64,000 nucleotides of DNA from Enoplolaimus lenunculus (taxonomy: Eukaryota > Nematoda > Enoplea > Enoplida > Thoracostomopsidae). Positions 30,598-40,150 of the stretch are shown here, in pieces. Made by a program: the position numbers and the translations under genes. The stretch is from contig JASANG010003810.1 in the NCBI GenBank assembly GCA_030248215.1, positions 186,001-250,000 of the forward strand. The letters are read 5' to 3'. The notes beneath the pieces were generated by a model. That model was given only the letters and a program-made list of their open reading frames with translations. It did no database searches and was not told the DNA's origin. Position 1 is the first letter of the stretch. Each line of letters opens with the position of its first letter.

Positions 30598-33500
30598 GTA
30601 AGTTATTAACATTAAAACTTGCAATTTTGGTAAGTTAACATTAATAATTGTAATTTTGGTCAGTTATTAACATTAATAGTTGCAATTTTGGTAAGTTATT
30701 AACATTAATAATTGCAATTTTGGTAAGTTATTTACATTAATAATTGCAATTTTGATAAGTTATTAACATTAATAATTGCGATTTTGGTAAGTTAACATTA
30801 ATAATTGTAATTTTGGTAAGTTATTAACATTAATAGTTGCAATTTTGTTAAGTTGTTAACATTAATAATTGCAATTTTGGTAAGTTATTTACATTAATAA
30901 TTGCAATTTTGATAAGTTATTAACATTAATAATTGCGATTTTGGTAAGTTAACATTAATAATTGCTATTGTATTATTAACTGATTAACATTAATAATTGC
31001 AATTTTGCTAAGTTAGCAACATTAATAATTGCAATTTTGGTAAGTTAGCAATTATTAATGTTAATAACTTACCAAAATTGCAATTATTAATGTTAATAAC
31101 GTACAAAAATTTTCAACTGAGCTTAAATTAAAATCAATTCGCTAGAATTTATTGTGTGCAAGAGATATTAACTTTAGAGAAGATGTAGAAATTAGCTGAT
31201 GTCGCGGGAACGTTTTGTCTGCGAGACTGTAACAGAATAAAGCTTAAGCTTTAAACCACATTTTGTTTAGGATTAGACTTAGGTATAAGCACTTTCACGT
31301 TTAGATTCAGGCTTTGGCTTAGGCTTAGGAATACACTTATACAACTGTTACGAGCATTTTCTCTATGTTGGCCCATATTTCCAATGAGCTTGCACCGAGT
31401 GCAAAATTTGATTACAAGATATACAAAGATTGATGTTAGGGTAGAGCCCCTAATATTCCAGGTGGGCGTCTCTTGATAATGATCAAAATGTTTTTCAAAT
31501 TTTTTGTTTACAACCTTGTAGATAGGGGGCCCTTTTTAGGGGTGGGATAACCCCAAATGGGGGTTGTGGGTGATGGCTGCTTCGGCCGTACCCAGAACGA
31601 TGTATTGCCTTTTCAAGGCAGTGCGTATGGTAAAAGTAAAGTTTTGAAATTGGGAATAACATCACTGCAAATTCCAGTGAGTTGATTTTAACTCAAAATG
31701 AGTGGAATTCACTCATAAGTCTGAGCAGTGAATTAAGTCTTTCAGAACTCAAAATTGTGAGTTGATTGAACTCATAACCAATTCTCTCTCGCTGAGTTGA
31801 TTAATCAACTCGTCGGGATTTACAGTGAGTGAACACTGTAAATTCCAATGAGTTAATTAATCAACTGCGACAAAAAGTTAGTTATTTCTGAGTTAACAAC
31901 AGAAACCTATAGCTCACTCTGACAGTTTCGTTAATTCTTACTCTGAGTCGAGTTGATTCCGGTAAAGTTAATTAATTAAATCACAATGAGTTGAATCATC
32001 TCAAATTTCTGAGTTCTCATAGTCGTATAACTTAAGACTGAGTGATTCAAGTTATTCTGAGTTAAAATCTCACTCTCACTGCAAATTTACAGCGAACCCT
32101 AGTTTTGTTTTCCAGGTAAGCGCTAAACAATACGTCGGGCATCCAATTGAATGCTGGGTACCGGCTCAATTTACTCGTCCAATGGAACAATACACCGAAA
32201 GCTACTGTTGGGTCCAAAACACCTACTGGTTGCCGTTTTCTGAGCTGATTCCGAATCGAATTGAAGATCGTGAACTGCGTCAGATTGGCTACTATCAGTG
32301 GGTTCCGTTTATTTTCGCTGTTCAAGCGTTGTTGTTTTATTTGCCAGCGATTCTGTGGCGACTCCTATGCACACAGTCAGGTTCGAAGCCGTTTGTTGTG
32401 TTCAATCAGCGCCGGAGGGTAGCAGCAGCGTGGGTGACTGCACCCAAAAATTCCGAGGTGGTGGCGATCCCACGGCGTTGATGAAAATATTTTTTTTCTG
32501 AAATGTTTCCAAGGTGGGGCACCTTTTTTGGAATGACGCCCCCAAATCGATATATGGGGGTGGCTGGTCCGGCTCTAGTGTATATTAATATTTTTCGTGT
32601 ATTTTACTTTTATTTCCGCAATACTAAATTTTTTACATTATTCTTGACTGTGTTTTCAACTAAATTTTCTATATATGTATGTATATACTTTTCTGTAGGA
32701 ATATTTTCATAGCGTTGAATGCCGTGGAGGAGGGACCAATAGTCTACAATTTCAATTAGACCAAGGTTAGTAGGTGTGCCTGAACGGTTAATTTGCAGTG
32801 AATCAAATTTAGTCAGCGATTGAAGTATTTACTTAACTTAAGTACACTTTTAAAAACGGCAAAGTAGTTAAGCAATTACTTAGCCCGTACTTAAGTACTA
32901 ATTCGTATACTTAACTTGGATTTCAGAAACCCAGCCAACGTCATGTAACCTTTGAATAAAACAGTTTTGAAGGTTCGAAGTTTAGGGTTACTAATAGAAT
33001 TTAATGTACTATATTATTATGTGAAATAGCTAATCGTTAGCTTTCACAGTTCCAGTTGTTCACAGTTTGAAAACCTGTTACTAACTGATGATAAGTGCTA
33101 CATTGAACAGTTGATAATACTCTTAGACAAGAGTATGCCACTGCCTGGGTTGTGCATGGTACAAAGTCGACCAGGGTGCGTTGCGTTTTCGTTTTCCCAC
33201 CTTATTTAACGGGTTGGGGCGGGCGGCCGATGTCATATACAATACCACTAAACTTGCTTTACCAGGGCTTAATTACAAACGGGCATTTTTTATGCAGTAT
33301 CAAGTGATATATTTTTTCAGCACAAGTTACACCCCTCGTAAATAAGGTGGATCACCCCAAACACGCAACGTGCGCTAGTTGCCATTCTTTTGTACACAGA
33401 ATATACCCAGTTGTACACTCCTGTAAAAAAAGCGTCCACCCCTCGTAAATAAGGTGGATCACCCCAAACACGCAACGTGCGCTAGTTGCCATTCTTTTGT

Positions 33501-36490
33501 ACACAGAATATACCCAGTTGTACACTCCTGTAAAAAAAGCGTCCACCCCTCGTAAATAAGATGGATCACCCCAAACACGCAACGTGCGCTAGTTGTCATT
33601 CTTTTGTACACAGAATATACCCAGTTGTACACTCCTGTAAAAAAAGCGTCCACCCCTCGTAAATAAGGTGGATCACCCCAAACACGCAACGTGCGCTAGT
33701 TGCCATTCTTTTGTACACAGAATATACCCAGTTGTACACTCCTGTAATAAAAGCGTCCACCCCTCGTAAATAAGATGGATCACCCCAAACACGCAACGTG
33801 CGCTAGTTGCCATTCTTTTGTACACAGAATATACCCAGTTGTACACTCCTGTAATAAAAGCGTCCACCCCTCGTAAATAAGATGGATCACCCCAAACACG
33901 CAACGTGTGCTAGTTGTCATTCTTTTGTACACAGAATATACCCAGTTGTACACTCTTGTCAAAAAATAGCGTCGACTCCATAACCGAGTTGACAATGCCG
34001 CTCTGTACATTTTTTGCAGGAATCAACATCCACGCAATCCTTCAAATGGCGTGTGACGAACACAACATTGAACCGGACAATCGTCTTAAAACAGTCCACG
34101 TCCTGTCGAGACATCTCGACGACGCCCTCCGCTACCAGCGTGAATCCAGACAGCGGTCGCTGTATTTATGGGCGATCGTTCGCATCGGTAAACACTACGG
34201 CGCCTACGTGTCTGCCCTGTACTGTCTCATCAAAACCCTGTACCTGGCGAATGTGTTAGGTCAATTTTTCCTACTCAATCGGTTCTTAGAAACGACCGAT
34301 TATTCGTTTTTCGGCGCTAATATCGTGTGGGATTTATTGCACGGTCATGAATGGCGGAATTCGGGCAAATTCCCACGCGTCACCCTGTGTGACTTTGAAA
34401 TTCGCGTACTCGGCAATATTCATCGACATTCAGTTCAGTGTGTTCTGGTCATTAATATGTTTACAGAGAAAATATTCGTATTTCTATGGTTATGGTTTGT
34501 GTTACTTTCGCTGATGTGCGCGTTGAGTTTATTGTACTGGATGTTCAACTTGAGTATTACAAGCTTTCGGATTGGTTACATTTGTCAACAGTTGGACATG
34601 ACTGATTGTGGTCCAAGAAAAGGCAGCGACGAAGAACAACGGCTGAGAACGTTTGTGGTTAATTTTCTTCGGCCTGACGGCGTTTTTATACTGAGAATGA
34701 TCGGTTGGCACGCTGGGAACATACTGTGTACAGAAATTTGTCAGGTCCTTTGGACTAGGTATCGAGATAACAAATTGATCCGGCCGCTAGGCGTTTCGCT
34801 AGGCGACTACTCAGCGGATCCGCTGTGTTTGTCTGCGAAAAATGGCTGCGGTGGCGCTACGGACGGGTCTGGATCAAGGCATTGCTCTTTGCGGCCAGCA
34901 GCGGCGTTATCGTCTATTGATGAATTGCTCGAAGATCAGCCATCATCAAAAGACGATAGCGACAACGACTGCGATGCAGACGAAGCGCCACCAGACGGCG
35001 TTGCCGTGTCTAGGATTCGTCGCTCAGCGGCGGCAGCTGCTGGATTCGTCTCAGCGGATCAGCAAGCGAATCCCAGATCAGACAGCGCTGAATCAAGCCG
35101 CTGGCGCTCGGCAGCAAATCCTGGATCTGGTGACGACGAGCTGCACGACAGAAGTGCTGAGCAGGAGCGTCTGGATTCAGCCGCTGCTGCTAGCGCTACT
35201 GTTGCCAGCCGTCGAGTACAACCAGCTGCTGGTGGCGTGAACAGCCGTAATGAACCGGGTTACACCGAATTCGAAGCAGCGTCAACGTTGCGCGCTGATT
35301 CGAGAAGCCGACGCCGGAATGGCAAAGGAAAGAAGAAACCAGCGGCGACATCTGGTCGCGAAGAACAACCAATCGTATTGAAATATCGTCATGATCATGC
35401 GTACGAGCAATTGATTGGACAACAACAACAGCAACAGCAACAATTAACAGATACGACCACTGGCCAGGATATATCTGGTGATAATCCCCTCGCAAGAATT
35501 TGGCAACACCCCCCAACCGGTTACATATCGAGTTTGACAAGTTTCGATCCAACCCTGCTTACCAGCAGCTCTGTGGGCACCGCTGTTCCACCACCCGGAT
35601 ATCAGTTACCTCCGCAGTACGATTCCGCTCCGTTATCGCCCATGCAACAACGTCAACTCACTGCCATTACCCCTGAAACTGGTCCAATAATAGGCAACCA
35701 AACTGGTGTCGGCCCCCTACGTCTAACCGGCTTAGATCAAAGCGAACAACATCAAACGATACCACCGACTACAAGTTCGCTGAGTTGGTTTCACGCTAAA
35801 CCATCAAGACCTCATTTAACAACGATGACGTCATCGGTTTCTGCCACCGGTGACGCCAGTAGGCTTCATCTTAGCGTCCCAGCCCAATTATCAGATAACG
35901 AAGACCAGCCAGGGGATGTCGAACCTTACCCTGGCGGACCCAGAAGTGAGCAAATGCAAGGCGACGTGACCAGCGAGTCTACAGCGTCCTGTCGTGCATC
36001 TCTGCTCCGTCCAACACAAGCCGCGTCAAAGTTTAAGTCACCATTGCTGTTGTCGGGCATCAAACGTGTGATAGGATATCATAATACAAAACCGCAACCT
36101 GTGAGTTTATCACCGGAACTAAGCCGACATATTCGGTCAAATTCAGGATCGATATCCGGTAGCCATACGCAAGGCAAATTGATATGGAAAGGCCGGAAAC
36201 GGTCTGTTGATCGAGAACAACAGCAGCAACAACAACAGCAGCACCAACAACAACAACAACAACAGCAACAACCCCTTCCACATTGTATAGCTCCTATTGT
36301 AGATACAACATCAATGGGCGGCGCCGCTGCAATCACTGTCAAAACTGCAAGACAAAGTGCAATTAAAGCGTCAAAAAGTTGCATTCAACCAGCGGTTGCA
36401 TTTGAACGCAAATCAGCAAGTGAAGATATTCTGTCGCCGCCAACGGATACTGAAGACTTAACGTTAGAGTTGACGTCTGAAAAACAATAG
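30484..36490 (+). CDS. Innexin gap-junction protein with a very long polyQ tail (3 exons)
   Basis: Exons 30484-30597, 32116-32380 and 34020-36490 join in frame to 949 residues. Visible innexin hallmarks: [16 protein letters not shown] before TM1, [16 protein letters not shown] after it, YYQW at 97-100 opening TM2, two cysteines in each extracellular loop (C51/C69 and C250/C267), and [19 protein letters not shown] before TM4. TM segments are roughly 28-48, 97-119, 187-212 and 278-302. Family members form intercellular channels or hemichannels in the plasma membrane. The core ends near residue 376. Some 570 tail residues follow, with an Ala/Ser-rich part, a basic [10 protein letters not shown] stretch (about 467-476 of exon 3's frame, protein 558-567) and polyQ tracts at about 594-601 and 860-877. 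Usual family length is 360-480. Vertebrate pannexins lack this signature set. Paralogue identity is not resolvable, so no symbol is given. Confidence 0.97.
30590..31110. repeat. Tandem array of the exon 1 / intron 1 splice junction (about 32-bp unit)
   Basis: GCAATTTTGGTAAGTTATT followed by AACATTAATAATT repeats about 14 times downstream of the true junction. The exact string TTTTGGTAAGT occurs nine times, counting the real donor (30594, 30625, 30686, 30717, 30782, 30811, 30875, 30939, 31035 approx.). Others are changed at the GT (GATAAG, GTTAAG, GCTAAG). Unit spacing alternates near 29, 32 and 34 bp, with a larger period of about 154 bp. The last part (31047-31110) is inverted. Confidence 0.95.
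31195..31374 (+). repeat. TIR element family B, decayed copy in innexin intron 1
   Basis: CGGGAACGTTTTGTCTGCGAG to ACTGTTACGAGCATTTTC is recognisable with GGCTTAGGCTTAGGAATAC inside. Terminal bases are diverged. Confidence 0.75.
31375..31662. other. Unassigned intron 1 stretch
   Basis: AGGTGGGCGTCTC and CCTTTTTAGGGGTGGG patches are present, with no family match. Confidence 0.35.
31663..31827. repeat. TIR element family A, copy A12 (internally deleted)
   Basis: It runs from CACTGCAAATTCCAGTGAG to CGGGATTTACAGTG and is about 90 bp shorter than full copies. Confidence 0.85.
31834..32094. repeat. TIR element family A, copy A13, abutting the exon 2 acceptor
   Basis: It runs from CACTGTAAATTCCAATGAG to GCAAATTTACAGCG. 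It ends 21 bp before the exon 2 acceptor at 32115, so any branch point beyond those 21 bases must lie inside the element. Confidence 0.88.
32116..32380 (+). CDS. Innexin exon 2
   Basis: Acceptor TTTTGTTTTCCAG ends at 32115. It has 88 codons plus one base, [19 protein letters not shown] to WRLLCTQS-G, covering the end of TM1, the first extracellular loop and TM2. The donor GTCAG|GTTCGA is weaker than that of exon 1. Phase 1 at the 3' end completes Gly with exon 3. Confidence 0.96.
32381..32744. other. Unassigned start of innexin intron 2
   Basis: Open frames here are incidental. GGGTAGCAGCAGCGTGGGTG and GACGCCCCCAAATCG patches are GC-richer than the rest of the intron, and no family match was found. 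Confidence 0.35.
32745..32942. repeat. Foldback element family M, copy M2
   Basis: It contains TTAGACCAAGGTTAG, paired ACTTAACTTAAGTACAC / CGTACTTAAGTACTAA arms and the end TTCAGAAACCCAGCC. Confidence 0.7.
33119..33968. repeat. TIR element family P, copy P1, with one arm expanded to six units
   Basis: The left arm GACAAGAGTATGCCACTGCC, GCATGGTACAAAGTCGACC and GTGCGTTGCGTTTTCG corresponds to P3 (61041-61335). The right arm, CACGCAACGTGCGCTAG to ACCCAGTTGTACACTC, is present six times. The copy lies in intron 2 and ends about 50 bp before the exon 3 acceptor. Confidence 0.8.
33331..33972 (+). repeat. 107-bp minisatellite in innexin intron 2, six copies
   Basis: ACCCCTCGTAAATAAG recurs at 33331, 33438, 33545, 33652, 33759 and 33866, exactly 107 bp apart. 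Units are nearly identical; variants are GGTGG/GATGG, TTGCC/TTGTC and AAAAAAAG/AATAAAAG, and the last unit is the most diverged. Each unit carries CATTCTTTTGTACACAG, an acceptor-like string. Open frames across it on the minus strand are repeat artefacts. Confidence 0.98.
34020..36490 (+). CDS. Innexin exon 3 and stop
   Basis: Acceptor CTCTGTACATTTTTTGCAG ends at 34019. The exon starts with GA, completing Gly, then [15 protein letters not shown] and continues 822 codons to TAG at 36488. It holds the cytoplasmic loop, TM3, second extracellular loop, TM4 and the whole tail in one block. GC content is clearly higher than in the introns. Long frames on both strands in the tail (Gln/Cys/Val-rich) are CAG/CAA repeat shadows. 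Confidence 0.97.
36219..36272 (+). repeat. CAG/CAA repeat inside the innexin tail
   Basis: Eighteen codons, 17 Gln and one His, with mixed CAA and CAG. A shorter tract of eight Gln lies at 35420-35443. Confidence 0.97.
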
Positions 36491-36514
36491 TTGGCGAGAG
36501 AATTTTTGATATAA

Positions 36515-36862
36515 CCAAGACTGGATGATCACTGTAACAAGAGTGTGCAACTACTGAAATTTGTGTTGTACAAAATGTACCACCGGGCGTTGCATTTTTG
36601 GCAGACCGCCCCCTCTTATTTGGAGGGGGGTCGTTGATGTTTGAAACGTAGAATGCGCATGTGTTTAAATGTATAAACAGAGTTTAGTTTACAACGGCAA
36701 CATTTCAACATGTATAATTGAAAAAATTGTCATATTTGACCCCCCCCCCACATAAATAATGGGGGGTCGGCCTAAAAAGCAAAGCGCGCTGAGTACATTC
36801 TTTACTACAGCGAATGTACCCTGTTGCATACTCTTCTGGAAACCATTATCCAGCCTTGATAT
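36515..36862. repeat. TIR element family P, copy P2, starting 25 bp after the innexin stop
   Basis: AACCAAGACTGGATGATCAC at the left is the inverse of ATTATCCAGCCTTGATATA at the right. Inside are GTACAAAATGTACCACCGGG, CCCCCTCTTATTTGG and the mirrored CCCCACATAAATAATGGGG. Any 3' UTR would be largely this element. Confidence 0.85.
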
Positions 36863-36965
36863 AACTTATCACCAGTAGGTAAATCAGTAGTGTACCAAAA
36901 ACTTCGGATTGGCACTGGTCGGCACCGTAAGAACGACTAAAATACAGGGTCCTAAAAATAGATTC

Positions 36966-37133
36966 AGACCTGTAGTCCGATCACCTTGATAAGAGCTAAA
37001 CATTTTTCAACAGGGGCGTGCAAGGGTTTTTGATGACTTACAAGCAATGTTGGAAATTTTCTAGGGGGCGGGGGCAAATTTCTTTCAGGCGGGCTTGGCC
37101 CCCTTCCGGCCGCCACCTTAGCAACGGACCCAG
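36966..37133 (+). repeat. TIR element family E, copy E7
   Basis: It runs from CAGACCTGTAGTCCGATCACC to CACCTTAGCAACGGACCCAG, with ATGACTTACAAGC in the centre. Confidence 0.8.
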
Positions 37134-37241
37134 ATTAGTTTGCCAAACTTTTAATTATTAGTTCAGTAAGACCACACAACGAACTATCACTACCAATCTC
37201 AACTTTAGAACTAAATAATTGAAATAAATCTGTAGTTCCAT

Positions 37242-37426
37242 TCATGACCCGTATGCTCGAATGTGTAGAGTAGCACCTATAACCAGTTGATGATATGTCT
37301 TATAACTTTTGAACCAGAATTTGCTCTACTTCTGTACCGATTTTTAGTTTAAAAACTGCAATAGTTAGTAGGTTTGAAAATTGCTAACGTGTGATAGTTA
37401 CTGTATACATTTGAGAATATTGGCCG
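37242..37426. repeat. Palindromic element family L, copy L3
   Basis: CGTATGCTCGAATGTGTAGAG and TGTATACATTTGAGAATATTG form the ends, with TAACCAGTTGATGATATGTC inside. Confidence 0.65.
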
Positions 37427-37427
37427 A

Positions 37428-37593
37428 TATATCAATGACATACCGAGAATAGAGTCAATTTAAGCTTTAGACTAAATTTTTTTGATTAGGGTTAGGATTA
37501 GGCTTAGAAATACGCTCATCGTTACGTTTACGCTTAGGCTTACGCTTAGGAATATGCTTATACTACTGTTCCGGCCCTGTTCTATACATGGGC
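37428..37593 (+). repeat. TIR element family B, left-truncated copy abutting L3
   Basis: It begins at the internal AGTCAATTTAAGCTTTAGAC and ends CCTGTTCTATACATGGGCC. Confidence 0.85.
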
Positions 37594-37824
37594 CCAAAAA
37601 CGAGTAAAAATTGGTTCCTATGATAGAATTGAAAAACCGTGAGTGCTGGTTAAATATGAGTTACATTACAACAATGAATATGGATTGAGATTGCGACAAC
37701 CTGCCCCCCTTGCCGATATACACCTATCGTATATAGATTGTACCGATATTTTAAATTAAATACCACAAACGACATATACAAATCTTTATTTTAGTGTTTG
37801 TTTTACGTCGAACGAAATACTACG

Positions 37825-38076
37825 CACTGAAAATTCCAGTGAGTTGATTAATCAACTCAAAGAGTGAATTAGTAATTTCTGGTTTATTTAGGAGGTCAAT
37901 AACAGTAAATATTAACTCACTCTGAGTTGATTTAATTCCGAACGAGTTCATTAATTAAATCAGAATGAGTTCAATCGATTTATAATTCTGAGTTGTGAAA
38001 CACCTCATTCTGAGTTCAGAGTTCTGAATAGGATTCAACTCATTCTGAGTTGAAATCAACTCACTGGAATAGTGTG
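37825..38076. repeat. TIR element family A, copy A14
   Basis: It runs from CACTGAAAATTCCAGTGAG to CAACTCACTGGAATAGTGTG. Confidence 0.82.
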
Positions 38077-38330
38077 TGTACTGTACGACAAAATATGTTA
38101 TGAAGCCAGCCAAAGAATACTTAAATAATGAGGGTAATACCATTAATAGAAACAATTTTCAAACATACAACTCTAAAATGCTTTATATGAATTATTCGGC
38201 TTTCAAGAAATACGGATATATTTCAAAGTAAGCGGTGTCCTCACGCGCTGGCATTCTGCTAACAAGCAAGCATTCGGTAAATTGTCGTTCTTGCGGTATC
38301 GCGAATTATAATTCAACTCAACGGCTGGTA
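38077..38330. other. Unassigned stretch
   Basis: Nothing was recognised. Confidence 0.4.
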
Positions 38331-38585
38331 CACCGTAAATTTCAGTGAGTTGGTTTAAACTCAGAGGAGTTCAATGACTCAGTCTGAGTTAGGACTATCG
38401 GAACTCAAGATTTTGAGTTGATTCAATTCATTATGAGTTAATTAATCAACTCACCCAGAGTCAGATCAACTCATAGTAAGAATCAACGAAACGCGAAGTG
38501 AGTTAAAGTTTTCTGTTGTTAACACAGAAAGAACTGAAACTTTCTATCTGAGTTGATTAATTTACTCATTTAGAATTTACAGAGT
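38331..38585. repeat. TIR element family A, copy A15
   Basis: It runs from CACCGTAAATTTCAGTGAG to TTAGAATTTACAGAG, flanked by TA on both sides. Confidence 0.85.
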
Positions 38586-38589
38586 AAAC

Positions 38590-38770
38590 GGCCCATGTTA
38601 GTTTAAGGGGCGTCCAGGTTTCGTGTGGGTCTACAAAATAGTAGGTTTAGATTTTAGATTGCATTTTTTGCTTAGGCTTAGGCTTAGGCTTAGAAACTCA
38701 TTTATGCAACGCTTAGGCTTATGCTTATGAAAACGTTTAATCTACTGTTACACCCTTTAATGTAACATTG
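38590..38770 (+). repeat. TIR element family B, type iii reference copy
   Basis: GCCCATGTTAGTTTAAGGGGC and TTACACCCTTTAATGTAACAT form matched ends unlike types i and ii. The core segment GGTTTAGATTTTAGATTGC replaces the usual AAGCTTAAGCTTTAGAC. Confidence 0.85.
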
Positions 38771-38850
38771 ACAGCGTAAACAATAAACATAAAAGGCAGT
38801 TTGACAAGAAAACCGCGAAAGAAAAATTTGGAATATTAATTGTTTCTCTG

Positions 38851-39205
38851 GCCAATATTTAGAACAGGACTGGAACAGTAGTAAAATCATATCCTTAAGC
38901 CTAAACCTAAGCGTTAGAATGAACTTACACTGTAAATTCCAGTGAGCTTATTTTAACTCAGAATGAGCTGAGTCACTCAATCTCAGTTAGCACTATCACA
39001 ACTTGTAATTCTGAGTTGATTAAACTAATTCTGATTTTAATTAATCAAGTTTCTCGGAATTAACTCAACTCAGAGGGAGAATCCACTCAACTAAGAGTGG
39101 AGTTTTACTGTTATTAAACTCAGAACTAACTAACTTTCCGTCTGAGTTGATTGATTAAACAATTGGAATTTACAATGGATATCAAACCCTAAGCCTAAAG
39201 CGTTA
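38851..39205 (-). repeat. TIR element family B copy split by an A element
   Basis: GCCAATATTTAGAACAGGAC and CCTAAACCTAAGCGTTAG lie before, and CCCTAAGCCTAAAGCG after, the A element at 38928-39177. Confidence 0.75.
38928..39177. repeat. TIR element family A, copy A16 (nested in B)
   Basis: It runs from CACTGTAAATTCCAGTGAG to GGAATTTACAATG, inserted next to TA within the hexamer region of a B element. Confidence 0.85.
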
Positions 39206-39587
39206 TCCTTGTGGACGTTTAGATTGGAGGATATTTTCGGTATGACATCAAAAAATTCAAATCCAAGCTTTTTTGGGCGTATAAAGGTGGTATAATTGCA
39301 GTATGGTCTATTTAAATTCAGCGGATTATAGCAAATAATATCCTCGAGCATTATTCTATTAAATAACAATGACATAATACTCAGATGAAATAAAATAGTT
39401 TAATTATATAGTTATCACTAGATCGCGTGCTTTAAGATTTGCCGCAATATTAGAACTTTCCACCAATTACTAAACGATTTCTTTCTTACAACGATTTAGG
39501 ATTTCTAAAAATTCTGTGACTTAAACTATTAAAAATATTGTGGATTTTGCGCCACGGTGTCTGTGAATCTGTGGCAAACTTTGAACA
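39206..39587. other. Unassigned AT-rich stretch
   Basis: No coding signal or family match was seen. Confidence 0.4.
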
Positions 39588-39887
39588 AATAATTTTTGAA
39601 TTTTTTCAGAATAAAATAATTTTTGAATTTTTACAGAATAAAATAATTTTTTGAATTTTTACTGAATAAAATAATTTTTGAATTTTTACAGAATAAAATA
39701 ATTTTTGAATTTTTACAGAATAAAATAATTTTTGAATTTTTACAGAATAAAATAATTTTTGAATTTTTACAGAATAAAAATTTTTTGAATTTTTACAGAA
39801 TAAAATAACTTTTAAATTTTTACTGAATAAAATAATTCTTGAATTTTTACAGAATAAAATAATTTTTGAATTTTTACAGAATAAATT
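39588..39887 (+). repeat. 27-bp AT-rich minisatellite, about 11 copies
   Basis: AGAATAAAATAATTTTTGAA followed by TTTTTAC repeats head to tail with few changes (ACTGAATAAA, TAACTTTTAAAT). Confidence 0.97.
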
Positions 39888-39924
39888 TTCTATTTTAAAA
39901 TTTTGTGACCAGCGGTTTTAGTAT

Positions 39925-40150
39925 TGTATGACATTTTACAGGGTATTCACGCTAGTTTATCACAACTTTGCAGATTTTTCAAACATATCATACGAATACA
40001 AACAATAGATGTCACATTAGAACAGCAAACAATTCAAATTTTTTGAATTTGATAGCATATCAACATGCATACAATATATTACACACTATTGTAATAGGGC
40101 TAAAACGTGTTCCATGACTTCCAGGTTGCACCAGTAATAGCGAAAACCCC
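39925..40150. repeat. Element family N, related copy N2
   Basis: AATAGGGCTAAAACGTGTTCC and CAGGTTGCACCAGTAATAGCG are the inverse of the left end of N1. Confidence 0.45.

Noticed and set aside
32062-32325. Minus-strand frame opposite innexin exon 2
   Set aside because: It is a shadow of a well-supported exon with conserved innexin residues on the plus strand.
33352-34010. Five overlapping minus-strand frames of 66-76 codons
   Set aside because: They are shifted copies of one translation through the 107-bp repeat, lying in an innexin intron.
35196-36384. Minus-strand frames with Cys or Val runs inside the innexin tail
   Set aside because: They are antisense shadows of the CAG/CAA tracts and of exon 3.
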